Of a stretch of 64,000 nt of DNA, positions 22,636 through 31,361 are shown one piece after another; within the stretch, counting starts at the first letter, position 1, and the number at the start of each line of letters is the position of its first letter. The DNA is from Candidatus Cloacimonas sp. (GTDB lineage Bacteria > Cloacimonadota > Cloacimonadia > Cloacimonadales > Cloacimonadaceae), in NCBI GenBank assembly GCA_035403355.1, contig DAONFA010000004.1:51621-115620 (forward strand), given 5' to 3'. The translations under genes were made by a program, and so were the position numbers. The notes under the pieces are model-generated. The model saw only the letters and a list, made by a program, of their open reading frames with translations. It was not told the DNA's origin and ran no database searches.

Positions 22636-23532
22636 ATGAATTTTAGCGGTCTTAATTCCTTTCGGAAAAGCACATCAGGCAAGATAATCCTCTATTTTTT
22701 GAAACTGGGGCTGAGTATCTTTATCCTCTGGATGATTTTTCGGAAGGTTAATTTATTCAGTGCCCTGGATGATATCATCCGTTTGCCTTGGCATATTGTT
22801 TCGCTGCTGATTGTTATCAGTTTTATCAGGCATATCCTGCAATTCCATAACTGGTATTATTCCCTGCAGATAAACCCTAAATTCTCCGCTCCCAAAAAAG
22901 AGATTGTCAGTTCATACCTGATTGGTCAGACCTTGCGTTTTGCCGTTCCGGGAGGTCCTGCCAGCTTTGCCAAAGTTCTCTATGTTCCCAATAGCAGTAA
23001 ACTTTCCTCGTTCTGGAGTTCGCTGGTGGAAAAGAGTTTTATGACCTGGACTACATGGCTTTTTACAGTTGCCGCGGGAATGTTTTATTACAACCAGTTT
23101 CCTTTAGTAATCTGGATAGTTCTGTTGCTGTTGTTAGTCCTTTTCCCCTGGCTGGTAAAATGGGGTTTGGCACATAGTAAACAGTTCTCATCGCTAACAG
23201 CTCCTTATGCCAAACAGGCACCGAAAATAATTGCTGTGCAGATTGTTAGCACGCTGCTTTCCTTCGTGCAATATTGGCTAATTCTGAATTGCCTTTTAAC
23301 TGTGAACTTTTGGCAAACCTGGATCAGAATGGCTCTTACTCAATTTTCCAATACTATTCCTGTTACTATCTCCGGCTTGGGTTTACGAGAGGGTTTTGCT
23401 ATTCACTTTTTGGCAGGAATTGGTTTTTCAGCCGAAAAAGCTGTTTCAGCATCGCTTACTTTATTCTTCATTCAGGATGTTCTGCCAGCCCTGATAGGGA
23501 TTTACTATTTGATTAAAGGAAAAAAGCTGTGA
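22636..23532 (+). CDS. Lysylphosphatidylglycerol synthetase-like / UPF0104 integral membrane protein
   Basis: This 298-residue inner-membrane protein has about eight hydrophobic segments. It contains the typical ISGLGLREGFAIHFLAGIGFSAEKA segment near the C-terminus (about 248-275) and TLRFAVPGGPASFAKVLY in the middle, both characteristic of the LPG_synthase_TM (UPF0104) family. These proteins resemble the flippase half of MprF but lack a synthetase domain. The lipid or polyisoprenoid handled is unknown. The start ATG is 3 nt after the malic enzyme stop. Confidence 0.82.
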   Translation: MNFSGLNSFRKSTSGKIILYFLKLGLSIFILWMIFRKVNLFSALDDIIRLPWHIVSLLIVISFIRHILQFHNWYYSLQINPKFSAPKKEIVSSYLIGQTLRFAVPGGPASFAKVLYVPNSSKLSSFWSSLVEKSFMTWTTWLFTVAAGMFYYNQFPLVIWIVLLLLLVLFPWLVKWGLAHSKQFSSLTAPYAKQAPKIIAVQIVSTLLSFVQYWLILNCLLTVNFWQTWIRMALTQFSNTIPVTISGLGLREGFAIHFLAGIGFSAEKAVSASLTLFFIQDVLPALIGIYYLIKGKKL

Positions 23533-23770
23533 GAGCGAGAAGTCGAGGGGTCGAGAGGTCGAGAGGTCGAGAGGTCTAGGGGTCAAGAGGTCTAGGGGTC
23601 GAGAAGGCGAGAGGTCAAGGGGTCGAGAGGTCGAGAGGGCAATACCGGAAGGTTGACCTCCCGGTCAACCACCTCTTGCGCTTTATTTCATTACCGAAAG
23701 GCAAGCGGTAACGACAAAAAACCTGATTACTGATGAACGACGGGGACATCGTCCTTCCGAATAAAAAAGC
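23533..23770. repeat. Simple-sequence GAGGTCGA tract and hairpin repeats
   Basis: From 23540 to 23640 the DNA is a degenerate array of GGTCGAGA/GGTCTAGG phrases of about 8 bp. It is followed by the hairpin GTTGACC-TCCC-GGTCAAC at about 23653-23670, a CATTACCGAAAGGCAAGCGG linker seen at other repeat sites, and hairpin GAACGACGGGGACATCGTCC at about 23734-23753. No gene. Confidence 0.8.
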
Positions 23771-23774
23771 TAAC

Positions 23775-25526
23775 TTAGTTTGCTCCCTGAAGCAAATCCT
23801 GTAGCGCTTTTTTCGCTTTTTCCTGATAGAGGGGGCTTTGTTCATCTTCCATAGCTGCCTGGAAGTGTTTTATTGCTTCATCCTGTTTTTGATTGGCTAA
23901 GAAAATCATTCCGATATGATAGGATATTTCTGCCGGTGCATCTTGCATTTGCAAAGGAATGGCAAGATGTTCCATTGCCTTGGTAAAATCATCCGTTAGA
24001 AAATAGTACCAAGCCAAGCTATCCTGATAATAAGGGTTTTGGGGATTTAGAGTAACTGCTCTTAGAATCAGCGAACCGCCCTCTTCTCTTTCCTGCGGAT
24101 TATCCAAAAGGGTATATCCCAAGTCATTAAGAAAGAGTGGATTATCGGGAAACTTATTAATTGCTTTCCGCAAAGTGGCTATTTTTTCCTGTTCCTTGCC
24201 TTGATTTTGGTAATATTGCACGAGGAAAGCCCAGTCCTCTGTTGCACCCAGGTTTTTTTGCAGAAAGTAATTGCTCAGTTCAGCTCTTGCCTGAAGGTAG
24301 GTTTCATCGTTAGCGGATTTGGTTAAGGTGGCAATTTTAAGATATTGGGAAAATAGCTTTTCCGGCACTCTTTTTTCCACTGCTAAAACAAATTCTTCCG
24401 TAAAACCGGCAGTATCCTTTGGGAAATCTGTTTTAGCTTTAAAAGAGCGTTGCAGCATTGCATACAAAATAATATCCTGCAAATCCTGCACGGAATTCAG
24501 GTAATCCAGATAGACCTCAGGGGAAGGTAGTTGTTCGGAAAACAGAGCTTCAGCGAAAATGAAGGCAGCAACTTTAGAATCGGCAACGGGTTCCGGTTTC
24601 TTATTTAGCAGAAAGCGGGAAATATCCTGTAAAATATCCATTTTTTCAGTTAAATAAGCGGCAAAAGCCAGTTCCCCAATTAAACTGGAATCCTTTGTCT
24701 CCAGCAACATAGAACTAAGGGCATTAACCGTTTCAAAACGCCGGTTGCGATTTGCCATCTGTAATAATGAGAGTATTTGTTCTTTATCTTCCGGATAGTG
24801 GTAAGCTCTAAATTTTTTCAGGGCATCTTCATTATCCAGAAATTGGAAGGTTATTTCGCTTAACAGTAAATCCGTTTCGGGTTTGGGATCAAGAGCATAA
24901 GCTTCCTTAATAAGGGCAACGGCTCGTTGGGGATTTACCAAAGCATACATTTTGGCAGTAGAAATGATATCTTCGGAATTGCTGTCGGCATATTTATAAG
25001 CCAGTTCCAGCAAGTGTTCATCACCGTGTTTGGTTTTGCTGTAATCCAGATAGAATTTTCTTAAATAGCTTAAAGTGGAAGGATAGTATAAAATACTTTC
25101 CGAGACCACCCAGGCAAGCCCTTCTTCATTATTGGCAGTGCTGTAAACGGAATAGGCAGCATTTAAAAGGTCGTTATCAAAAACCAGCTCTTCCCGAGCT
25201 TGATCAAATTGCCTTATGGTGTTTTCAGTATCCTGCTGCTTACTTAAAAAGGCAAAAGCGCTATTCAGCAGGATTTGTTTTTTAATTTGATAGCTTTGCT
25301 GGTCTTGCTCCAAAGCCAAATGATAATAATTATCTGCGGTGCGATAGTCCCCGGCATAATATTGGAGCGAAGCAGAAATATAATAATACAGCGAAGGAAT
25401 ATTGGGCTGGGAGTTATCTATAATAGTTCTTTGAGGTATCGTTTGAGGTCCGGCGCAGGCAGATAACAGCAGCAGGATTGAAGCCAACCAAAATAGCAGC
25501 TTTCGGGAAAGCAAAATCTGCTTCAT
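23775..25526 (-). CDS. TPR-repeat lipoprotein
   Basis: This 583-residue protein has a lipoprotein signal peptide (LLFWLASILLLLSAC, lipidated Cys around residue 24). Tetratricopeptide-like helical repeats run along its length, clearest at the C-terminus (NPLFLNDLGYTLLD, NPYYQDSLAWYYFL, EISYHIGMIFLANQKQDEAIKHFQAAM). Such proteins act as periplasmic scaffolds in envelope assembly or secretion. It is the last gene of the minus-strand operon, overlapping the upstream DUF4837 gene by 4 bp, which suggests translational coupling. Partners cannot be named from sequence. Confidence 0.85.
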   Translation of the reverse strand: MKQILLSRKLLFWLASILLLLSACAGPQTIPQRTIIDNSQPNIPSLYYYISASLQYYAGDYRTADNYYHLALEQDQQSYQIKKQILLNSAFAFLSKQQDTENTIRQFDQAREELVFDNDLLNAAYSVYSTANNEEGLAWVVSESILYYPSTLSYLRKFYLDYSKTKHGDEHLLELAYKYADSNSEDIISTAKMYALVNPQRAVALIKEAYALDPKPETDLLLSEITFQFLDNEDALKKFRAYHYPEDKEQILSLLQMANRNRRFETVNALSSMLLETKDSSLIGELAFAAYLTEKMDILQDISRFLLNKKPEPVADSKVAAFIFAEALFSEQLPSPEVYLDYLNSVQDLQDIILYAMLQRSFKAKTDFPKDTAGFTEEFVLAVEKRVPEKLFSQYLKIATLTKSANDETYLQARAELSNYFLQKNLGATEDWAFLVQYYQNQGKEQEKIATLRKAINKFPDNPLFLNDLGYTLLDNPQEREEGGSLILRAVTLNPQNPYYQDSLAWYYFLTDDFTKAMEHLAIPLQMQDAPAEISYHIGMIFLANQKQDEAIKHFQAAMEDEQSPLYQEKAKKALQDLLQGAN

Positions 25527-26584
25527 TTAATTTCCAGGGAATTGGAGATAACATACAATTCCAGCAGAACGGGAAGTTTATCTCCGGCGGGAAAATAAAC
25601 GCTGCCATCTACAATATAGGCAGTTTTGGTTTTTTTATCCCAAAAGCCGTAACTCTGAAAACCGCCACCGATAGCATATTTCATATTTTTCCAGGCACCT
25701 AAGAGACGGTAACCATCGCGTTTTTTGAACTTGAAGGGCTCTTTACGCACAATTTCCGGGTCAAATTCATCCCCTTCAAAGTATTTTTTCCCTATTTCCT
25801 GGCGTTTGGTAATCAGCCAATTCAGGTCAACATTGTTTTCCGGCATCGGTTCATAGTAAACCGAGATATATTTATCGGGAATTTCTTTGTTTTCCAAACG
25901 GGCTCTGTATAGAAAGCAGAGAAACCTGCCAACTTTATCGTTAGAATACAACCGGAAAGTATCAGGAATCTTCAAAGAAAAAGGATAGTTATCAAAAAAA
26001 GAGGGGTCTATCACTTTTCCCTGATAGGCATAATAGCCCTGACGGTTAGTAAAACGCTTCAGAAGCAGGGAAAAAATGTTTTCCGCTTGCAGAGCTCCTA
26101 TTTTTTGCAGGGATTTGGCATCCTTACCTAAAAGAAAAAGCACAATTTGATCACAGCAATTGAGGTTTTCACTGGAAAAGAGGTCTCCGCCGGTGTTTTT
26201 CACTCTCTTAATAAAATCCTGGCTAAGCACTTTTTTCATATAAGCCGAAACGGGCAAATCGCTTTCCAACTGACCAATAAACAGCAGGTTCTTATATTTG
26301 GAAAGTTGTTGCACTTCCTTGCTATCTGCCATAATAAGATTAAAATACTTTTCCGGATAAACAATGTTGATTTGCTGTTCAATTGCGCTGCCAATAAAAG
26401 GTTGCAGCCCTTGCCAGGCAATAGAATCGCAAAACACATACACATCCCTGTCGTCGCCAAAAGCCAGGGTTTTGGAATGGTCAATTACATTATCATAAAT
26501 AGTATAGCGGTCTGTTTTGCCTCCCCCTTTGGAACAACCCCAAAGAACAAGCAAAGGCAGTAGAAAAAGTATAAATTTACGCAC
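25523..26584 (-). CDS. DUF4837-like lipoprotein
   Basis: This 353-residue protein has a lipobox (LLVLWGCSKGGG, Cys17). The sequence pattern (an N-terminal half with DVYVFCDSIAWQGLQPFIGSAIEQQI, then a second half with PFKFKKRDGYRLLGAWKNMKYAIGGGFQSYGF) resembles the DUF4837 lipoproteins of Bacteroidota. The function of that family is unknown. It sits between pgsA and a TPR lipoprotein, with 2-bp spacing to the upstream gene and an ATGA overlap with the next, so it belongs to the same operon. An envelope role is likely but inferred only from the signal peptide and neighbours. Confidence 0.75.
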   Translation of the reverse strand: MRKFILFLLPLLVLWGCSKGGGKTDRYTIYDNVIDHSKTLAFGDDRDVYVFCDSIAWQGLQPFIGSAIEQQINIVYPEKYFNLIMADSKEVQQLSKYKNLLFIGQLESDLPVSAYMKKVLSQDFIKRVKNTGGDLFSSENLNCCDQIVLFLLGKDAKSLQKIGALQAENIFSLLLKRFTNRQGYYAYQGKVIDPSFFDNYPFSLKIPDTFRLYSNDKVGRFLCFLYRARLENKEIPDKYISVYYEPMPENNVDLNWLITKRQEIGKKYFEGDEFDPEIVRKEPFKFKKRDGYRLLGAWKNMKYAIGGGFQSYGFWDKKTKTAYIVDGSVYFPAGDKLPVLLELYVISNSLEIK

Positions 26585-26586
26585 GG

Positions 26587-27141
26587 TCAGTCCTTTTTTG
26601 CTATTGTTATTATATAGTTTAAACCACTAAGCACGGTTATCAATGCCACAAACCAAAACCAGATATTGATAATCAGAATTATCGGCTGCGGAACGGAACT
26701 GATAAAAGCCCAAAAAGCAAAAGCAACGATGATGCCTGCCATTTGCAGCACAGTTTTCAGCTTACCGAAAATATCGGCTGCCACCACAATACCCTTTTTC
26801 TGATAAACTTCCCGCAGAATAGTAATGACCAGTTCCCGAGCCAGAATAATAAAGAATACGGCAATACTGATTTGAAAAGGAGGAAGCCAGCATAAACCTG
26901 CCAAGGCAGAAAGAACTATAAGTTTATCTGCCAAAGGGTCCATCAGCTTACCAAAATCGCTAATTAAATTCATTTTGCGTGCCAACATTCCATCCAGGTA
27001 GTCCGTAATTGCTGCTATTATAAAAATTAGCAGCGCAATTATAATGCGGGCTGGAATTGCGCTTAAAAACAGGAAATAGAGAAATACCGGCACCAGCAGG
27101 ATGCGGAAAACGGTTAAATAATTAGGTAAGTGGCGGGTCAT
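26587..27141 (-). CDS. pgsA: CDP-diacylglycerol-glycerol-3-phosphate 3-phosphatidyltransferase
   Basis: This 184-residue inner-membrane enzyme makes phosphatidylglycerol phosphate from CDP-diacylglycerol and glycerol 3-phosphate. It has the CDP-alcohol phosphotransferase signature D-G-x2-A-R-x8-G-x3-D-x3-D, seen in DYLDGMLARKMNLISDFGKLMDPLADK (about residues 47-73), and about four membrane segments. The N-terminus (HLPNYLTVFRILLVPVFLYF) is typical of PgsA. It overlaps the FtsX-like gene by 20 bp. The phosphatase for the next step (pgpA) is at 52.6 kb. Confidence 0.92.
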   Translation of the reverse strand: MTRHLPNYLTVFRILLVPVFLYFLFLSAIPARIIIALLIFIIAAITDYLDGMLARKMNLISDFGKLMDPLADKLIVLSALAGLCWLPPFQISIAVFFIILARELVITILREVYQKKGIVVAADIFGKLKTVLQMAGIIVAFAFWAFISSVPQPIILIINIWFWFVALITVLSGLNYIITIAKKD

Positions 27142-28000
27142 TTTCTGGTTCTTCGTTTTCGGAATTTTTGCTATCCTCAGGGGTAATTACTTCCACAGGA
27201 TTTTCCTGAAAAGCAATCTGGCGCTCAAAGCTGTGCAGAATAAAATAGTTTATCATAGTTCCCGCAATAACGGTTCCGGCTTGCACTAAAAACACCCAAT
27301 AGGGAATTACTTGCGGCAGGGGTTTAAAATAGACATAAGCAAAATAGGCAAGCAGGCAAAGAGGCAAGGGCACAATCAGCATCAGCAATGTTCTTTGCAG
27401 GCATTGTCTTTGCAGGCGAATGTTTTCCAGGGCACTATGTTTATATCCTTTATGGTGAATGAGAGCATTCAATTCCAGCGTGGAGCGGAGAAACACAAAA
27501 AGCAAAAGCAGCAGCACCGCAATAAACACATTGAACACAATATGATAGAGGTCTAAGAGCTTTAATTCTTTAATTATTAAGCCGTAAGCATTGGACTGGC
27601 TGTCTATATCCATTTCCGGAATATGAGCACGCAAAATATCTATGATAATCGGTTTTGTGCTGATGGAAATACGGTTTGGCTGAAGATTTATTGTTATCAC
27701 ATCAGGTAGAGCATAATCCTTAATCATCTCTTCGCTCAAAGGCAAACTGTATGCCTGAATCAGTTCCGTAGCTGCCTGCAGAGCCGTTTCGTGCACCACA
27801 CTTTTAATTCCCGGCACGGTTTTCAGTTCCGTTAAAATTGGAGTAACCTTTGTAGTATCGGCAAGATAGGCATAGATTGGCAGGTTTGCCAATTTTTCCA
27901 GCTTATCTTTTTCATTTGAACCAATACTGTAGTTTAAGTAAAGCCAGCCGCCGAATAATATTACCAGCGTTAAGAGAATTAGAAAAAAGCGTGTTTTCAT
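27122..28000 (-). CDS. Divergent FtsX-like membrane protein
   Basis: This 292-residue protein begins with a membrane segment (residues 5-24). A periplasmic domain of about 120 residues follows, containing LKTVPGIKSVVHET and YALPDVITINLQPN, reminiscent of the FtsX extracellular domain. Three further membrane segments (about 155-175, 205-230, 238-260) and an acidic tail come after. The four-segment topology fits FtsX, the membrane half of the FtsEX division regulator. No FtsE ATPase is adjacent and sequence similarity is weak, so the assignment is tentative. The gene overlaps pgsA and lies 48 bp after nadA in the same operon. Confidence 0.55.
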   Translation of the reverse strand: MKTRFFLILLTLVILFGGWLYLNYSIGSNEKDKLEKLANLPIYAYLADTTKVTPILTELKTVPGIKSVVHETALQAATELIQAYSLPLSEEMIKDYALPDVITINLQPNRISISTKPIIIDILRAHIPEMDIDSQSNAYGLIIKELKLLDLYHIVFNVFIAVLLLLLFVFLRSTLELNALIHHKGYKHSALENIRLQRQCLQRTLLMLIVPLPLCLLAYFAYVYFKPLPQVIPYWVFLVQAGTVIAGTMINYFILHSFERQIAFQENPVEVITPEDSKNSENEEPENDPPLT

Positions 28001-28048
28001 AGCATTATCCTTTTAAAAATGAAAGCGGTATAAGAAAAAGCATCTTGC

Positions 28049-28960
28049 TTACCTTGAAAGCTCCAGCATTCGGTCTATAGCTTTTTTTGCTTTTTGTGCC
28101 GTGTTTGGTTCCACGCTAATTACATATTGATTATCCTTCAAGGCATTATAAACATTTTCCAGGGTGGTCTTTTTCATATTTTTACAGATTGCCTTTGGGG
28201 AAAGAAGAATCAGCGATTTTTCCGGATAGATATGCTGCAGATATTCCGTTAGCCCAATTTCGGTAGCGATTATTGCTTTATCGTTATTTTTCACCCAATC
28301 CACCATTCCGCCGGTAGAAATTACCAAATCGGCATACTTTATAATCTGCGGATCGCATTCCGGATGCACTAAGAGTTTATAATCGGGATATTTACTTTTT
28401 ACAGCTAAAACATCTTCTACGCTGAAACAATATTGATGAACCAGACAGTATCCATCCCAGGTTATTACTTTTTTGCCGCTTTGTTGGGCAGCCCAGGAAC
28501 CCAAATTACGGTCCGGAACAAATAAAATCGGCTTGTCTGTGCTAAAGGACTGCAGAATTTTAACGGCATTGGAGGATGTGCAGCAAACATCACTTGCGGC
28601 TTTCACTTCCACAGATGAATTTACATAACACACCACCGGGGAACCGGGATAATTTTGTTTAAATGCCTGCAGTTGTTTTAGGGTAATCATATCTGCCATT
28701 GGACAACCGGCATCAATGGCAGGAAGCAATATTGTAGATTCGGGATTTAATATGGCTGCGGTTTCTGCCATAAATTTCACCCCGCAGAAAACAATTACCG
28801 GTGCTTTCACTTCTTTCGCCAAAATTGAAAGTTGTAAAGAATCACCCCGAAAATCTGCCAGGTCTTGAATATCTATATTTTGGTAATTATGAGCCAGAAT
28901 CAGGGCATTTTTTTCCGTCTTCAGGCGTTTTATTTCCTTAATTAGTGTATCTTTTCCCAT
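28049..28960 (-). CDS. nadA: Quinolinate synthase A
   Basis: This 303-residue cytoplasmic [4Fe-4S] enzyme condenses iminoaspartate with dihydroxyacetone phosphate to quinolinate in NAD synthesis. It has the family motifs NALILAHNYQ, VFCGVKFMAETA (cluster Cys), SDVCCTSSNAV (cluster Cys), FVPDRNLG, VHPECDP, STGGM and a C-terminal Cys in AICKNMKKTTLENVYNAL. Length is normal for the family. It starts 2 bp after the dUTPase stop. No nadB or nadC is in the window. Confidence 0.96.
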   Translation of the reverse strand: MGKDTLIKEIKRLKTEKNALILAHNYQNIDIQDLADFRGDSLQLSILAKEVKAPVIVFCGVKFMAETAAILNPESTILLPAIDAGCPMADMITLKQLQAFKQNYPGSPVVCYVNSSVEVKAASDVCCTSSNAVKILQSFSTDKPILFVPDRNLGSWAAQQSGKKVITWDGYCLVHQYCFSVEDVLAVKSKYPDYKLLVHPECDPQIIKYADLVISTGGMVDWVKNNDKAIIATEIGLTEYLQHIYPEKSLILLSPKAICKNMKKTTLENVYNALKDNQYVISVEPNTAQKAKKAIDRMLELSR

Positions 28961-28962
28961 TA

Positions 28963-29397
28963 TTACTGTCCTGTATGACCAAAACCGCCATCTTGTCTTA
29001 AACTTGCGGAAAGCATAGTTTTTTCCACCAGTTCTGGAATTATTATCGGACAGAAGACAATTTGTGCTATCCGCATTTGGGGTTCAATCCGAATTGGTTC
29101 ATTACCGAGGTTAATCAAAATTACTCTAATTTCTCCGCGGTAATCGGAATCAATTGTTCCGGGACTATTTACCACACTTAAACCTAAGGTGATGGATAAT
29201 CCGCTGCGAGGTCTTATTTGAGCTTCATAGCCCTCAGGAATTTCAATGGCTATTCCGGAAGGGATAGGTTTACGCTCCATCGGTGCCAAAGTTACCGGCT
29301 CTAAAATATCGGCAAATAAATCAAAGCCGGAGGAGTGTTCCGTCATTTTTTGCGGCAGGGTAGCCGTGGGAGTTAATTTTTGAAGAGCTATTTTCAT
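28963..29397 (-). CDS. dut: dUTP diphosphatase
   Basis: This 144-residue trimeric dUTPase hydrolyses dUTP to dUMP and so keeps uracil out of DNA. All five family motifs are visible: SGFDLFA, RPRSGLS, NSPGTIDSDYRGEIRVILINLG (with the catalytic Asp), RIAQIVF and the C-terminal GGFGHTGQ. It overlaps the prenyl synthase stop by 4 bp and lies 2 bp before nadA. Confidence 0.97.
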   Translation of the reverse strand: MKIALQKLTPTATLPQKMTEHSSGFDLFADILEPVTLAPMERKPIPSGIAIEIPEGYEAQIRPRSGLSITLGLSVVNSPGTIDSDYRGEIRVILINLGNEPIRIEPQMRIAQIVFCPIIIPELVEKTMLSASLRQDGGFGHTGQ

Positions 29398-30284
29398 CCT
29401 TTTCTACCTAATAGATATTCAGCCAGAATGTCCAGTTTCAATGCCTTTTCTCCTAAGGGAACCAGAATTGCTCTTGCCTGCGAAGTTAAATCTTCCGCTT
29501 TTTTATGGGATTCAGCAATGCCGTAAACGGCAGGAAATGTAGCTTTTGCACTGGCAACATCCTTGCCGAGAGTTTTTCCCATATCTTCCTGTGTTCCTTC
29601 AATATCCAGTAAATCATCTACAATCTGAAAAACCAGTCCAATCAACTTGCCATATTCATCTAAAATTTTCAATTCCTCTTCTTTCGCTTCTCCGGCAAGA
29701 GCTCCAAAACGCAAACTCAAGTTTATCAGGCGGGCAGTTTTGTTTTCGTGAATATAATTCAGGGTCTTTTTATCTACTTTTTTGCTTTCGGATTCAATAT
29801 CTACCATCTGACCTGCAATTAAACCTTTAATTCCGGCTTCTTTAGCCAAATCGTGAACAAATTGTACTTTCAGCTTTGCCTCCAGCTCAGCTAAGGTAAC
29901 TAATTCAAAAGCACTTAAGAGTAAGGCATCGCCAGCCAGCAGAGCAACTCCTTCACCATAAACAGTATGGCAGGATTTTTTGCCGCGTCGCAAATCGTCA
30001 TTATCAATATCCGGCAAATCGTCGTGAATCAAGGAATAAGTATGAATCATTTCTATGGCAGCGGCAACAGGCGTAATCAATTCAATCTCGGGATTGAACA
30101 TTTCAAAGGCAGTCATCGTTAAATAAGGTCTTAAGCGTTTACCACCGGCAAAAACACTATAACGCATTGCCTTATGCAGGTCTTTAGGATATTCATCTTT
30201 GCGTGGCAGAAAACGGTCTAAAATAATATTCACCAGTTCCTGCTTTTCTTTCATATCCCTCTTTAAAAGTAACTTTCTATCCAT
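29394..30284 (-). CDS. ispA: Polyprenyl (farnesyl/geranylgeranyl) diphosphate synthase
   Basis: This 296-residue trans-prenyltransferase makes C15-C20 isoprenoid diphosphates. The first Asp-rich motif is DDLPDIDNDDLRRG (starting at residue 88) and the second is FQIVDDLLDIEG (about 216-227). The GGKRLRP segment is at 47-53. Length and the residues before the first motif fit FPP/GGPP synthases of the IspA type, but the exact chain length is not certain. The gene overlaps xseB by 8 bp, the common xseB-ispA arrangement. Confidence 0.92.
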   Translation of the reverse strand: MDRKLLLKRDMKEKQELVNIILDRFLPRKDEYPKDLHKAMRYSVFAGGKRLRPYLTMTAFEMFNPEIELITPVAAAIEMIHTYSLIHDDLPDIDNDDLRRGKKSCHTVYGEGVALLAGDALLLSAFELVTLAELEAKLKVQFVHDLAKEAGIKGLIAGQMVDIESESKKVDKKTLNYIHENKTARLINLSLRFGALAGEAKEEELKILDEYGKLIGLVFQIVDDLLDIEGTQEDMGKTLGKDVASAKATFPAVYGIAESHKKAEDLTSQARAILVPLGEKALKLDILAEYLLGRKG

Positions 30285-30519
30285 TATTGCCTTCTGAACC
30301 GGGTATAGAGGATAGCTGTTCGCTGAGGATTTTAATTTTTGCCTCGGCTGCTCCTAAACGGCTTTCACAGTGTTTATAATAAGCAACGCCAGCTTCATAC
30401 AGCGATAGCAATTCATCTAAACTGGTTTCTCCTGTAGATAAGCGGTTTACAATATTTTCCAGCTCTTTCAAGGAGTCCTCAAAGCTCATAGCGTTAATTT
30501 TCTCCTGATCTATGTCCAT
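30277..30519 (-). CDS. xseB: Exodeoxyribonuclease VII small subunit
   Basis: This 80-residue protein begins MDIDQEKINAMSFEDSLKEL. It has the typical helical core FEDSLKELENIVNRLSTGETSLDELLSLYEAG and ends near SEQLSSIP. I start at the ATG at 30519, which has AGGTG 3-8 nt upstream. The frame stays open to 30585 but that extension is not family-like. It binds the XseA subunit to degrade single-stranded DNA. The large subunit gene is not in the window. It heads the minus-strand operon running to 23775. Confidence 0.9.
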   Translation of the reverse strand: MDIDQEKINAMSFEDSLKELENIVNRLSTGETSLDELLSLYEAGVAYYKHCESRLGAAEAKIKILSEQLSSIPGSEGNNG

Positions 30520-30689
30520 TTTCACCTCGCCGGTATATTTTTTTAGCATTTCCTTATAAAGGAATAATGTTATTTTGTCAATCACAAATTTCTCTTTGCC
30601 TCCAAAACACGAAGAAGATGTTCAGGAAAATAGGAATGATTATTCTACTTTTGCACCCGCAAGTGAACATCTGAATAAAAGCCCTTCGT

Positions 30690-30995
30690 TAAAAAAGGTT
30701 GCCCTGGTGGTTGACCAGGAGGTCAACCCTCCGGAAAAACGATGTCCCCATCCGGAGGAACGACATCCTCGTCGTTCTAAAAAAGGTTGCCCTGGTGGTT
30801 GACCAGGAGGTCATCCCTCCGGAAAAACGATGTCCCCATCCGGAGGAACGACGTCCTCGTCGTTCTAAAAAAGGTTGCCCTGGTGGTTGACCAGGAGGTC
30901 AACCCTCCGGAAAAACGATGTCCCCATCCGGAAAAACGATGTCCTCGTCGTTCTAAAAAATGTTACTCCTTGGTTGACCAGGAGGTCAACCCTCC
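30690..30995. repeat. Tandem 88-bp units of hairpin repeats
   Basis: Three near-identical 88-bp units plus a partial fourth. Each has a GTTGACC-AGGA-GGTCA(A/T)C hairpin (30710-30727, 30798-30815, 30886-30903, 30971-30988), then CCTCCGGAAAAACGATGTCC, CCATCCGG and a hairpin AACGACG/AACGATG-TCCT-CGTCGTT. Frames that stay open across them on the plus strand (translating to VDQEVNPPEKRCP) are artefacts. No gene is visible between 30520 and 31361. Confidence 0.9.
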
Positions 30996-31003
30996 GGAAT
31001 TCA

Positions 31004-31105
31004 GCCCTCTCAGCCATTTAATACAGCATAAAAGTTCCTTTAACGATTCCTTAGTAAAGTTAAGGCATCGTTAAAGAATCGTTAAAGGGTTATAAAAGTA
31101 ACGAA
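31004..31105 (+). repeat. ~100-bp dispersed repeat, copy 1
   Basis: This segment (CTCTCAGCCATTTAATACAG through GTTCCTTTAACGATTCC and several TTAACGATTC/GTTAAAG words to GTTAAAGGGTTATAAAAGTA) is repeated in inverted orientation at about 59200-59300. Inside it, TTTAACGATTC-type words occur in both orientations, so it can fold into a cruciform or hairpin. Confidence 0.85.
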
Positions 31106-31306
31106 CGGCAAACATTATGCCACCCTCCATGCGTTTAGAAAAAGCAAAGGCAAAGAGCGGAGGCAAAATTTGCCCAGTCCAACCTGATTTATCTCCTCCA
31201 TTTAGTAATTTTTCCCCATCCGTAAACCTTCGCCTTCTGCTCCATAGCTGCGTAGTCATTGTGCTGATTATGTAATTTAGATTGACGAAAAACTCCCTTA
31301 CAAATC

Positions 31307-31336
31307 TTGTCACTATAGCTAAATTTAAAATATATA
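31307..31336 (+). promoter_or_regulatory. Candidate promoter of nifJ
   Basis: TTGTCA at 31307-31312 and TATATA at 31331-31336 are separated by 18 bp. This is 26 bp before the start codon and just ahead of the AAGGAG ribosome binding site at 31349-31354. It is a moderate match to a sigma-70-type promoter. No other candidate closer to consensus is visible nearby. Confidence 0.35.
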
Positions 31337-31361
31337 AATATGAAAAATAAGGAGTTATCCA

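Noticed and set aside
30575..31074. Overlapping plus-strand open frames with VDQEVNPPEKRCP repeats
   Set aside because: They translate the 88-bp hairpin repeat units and begin and end with them.
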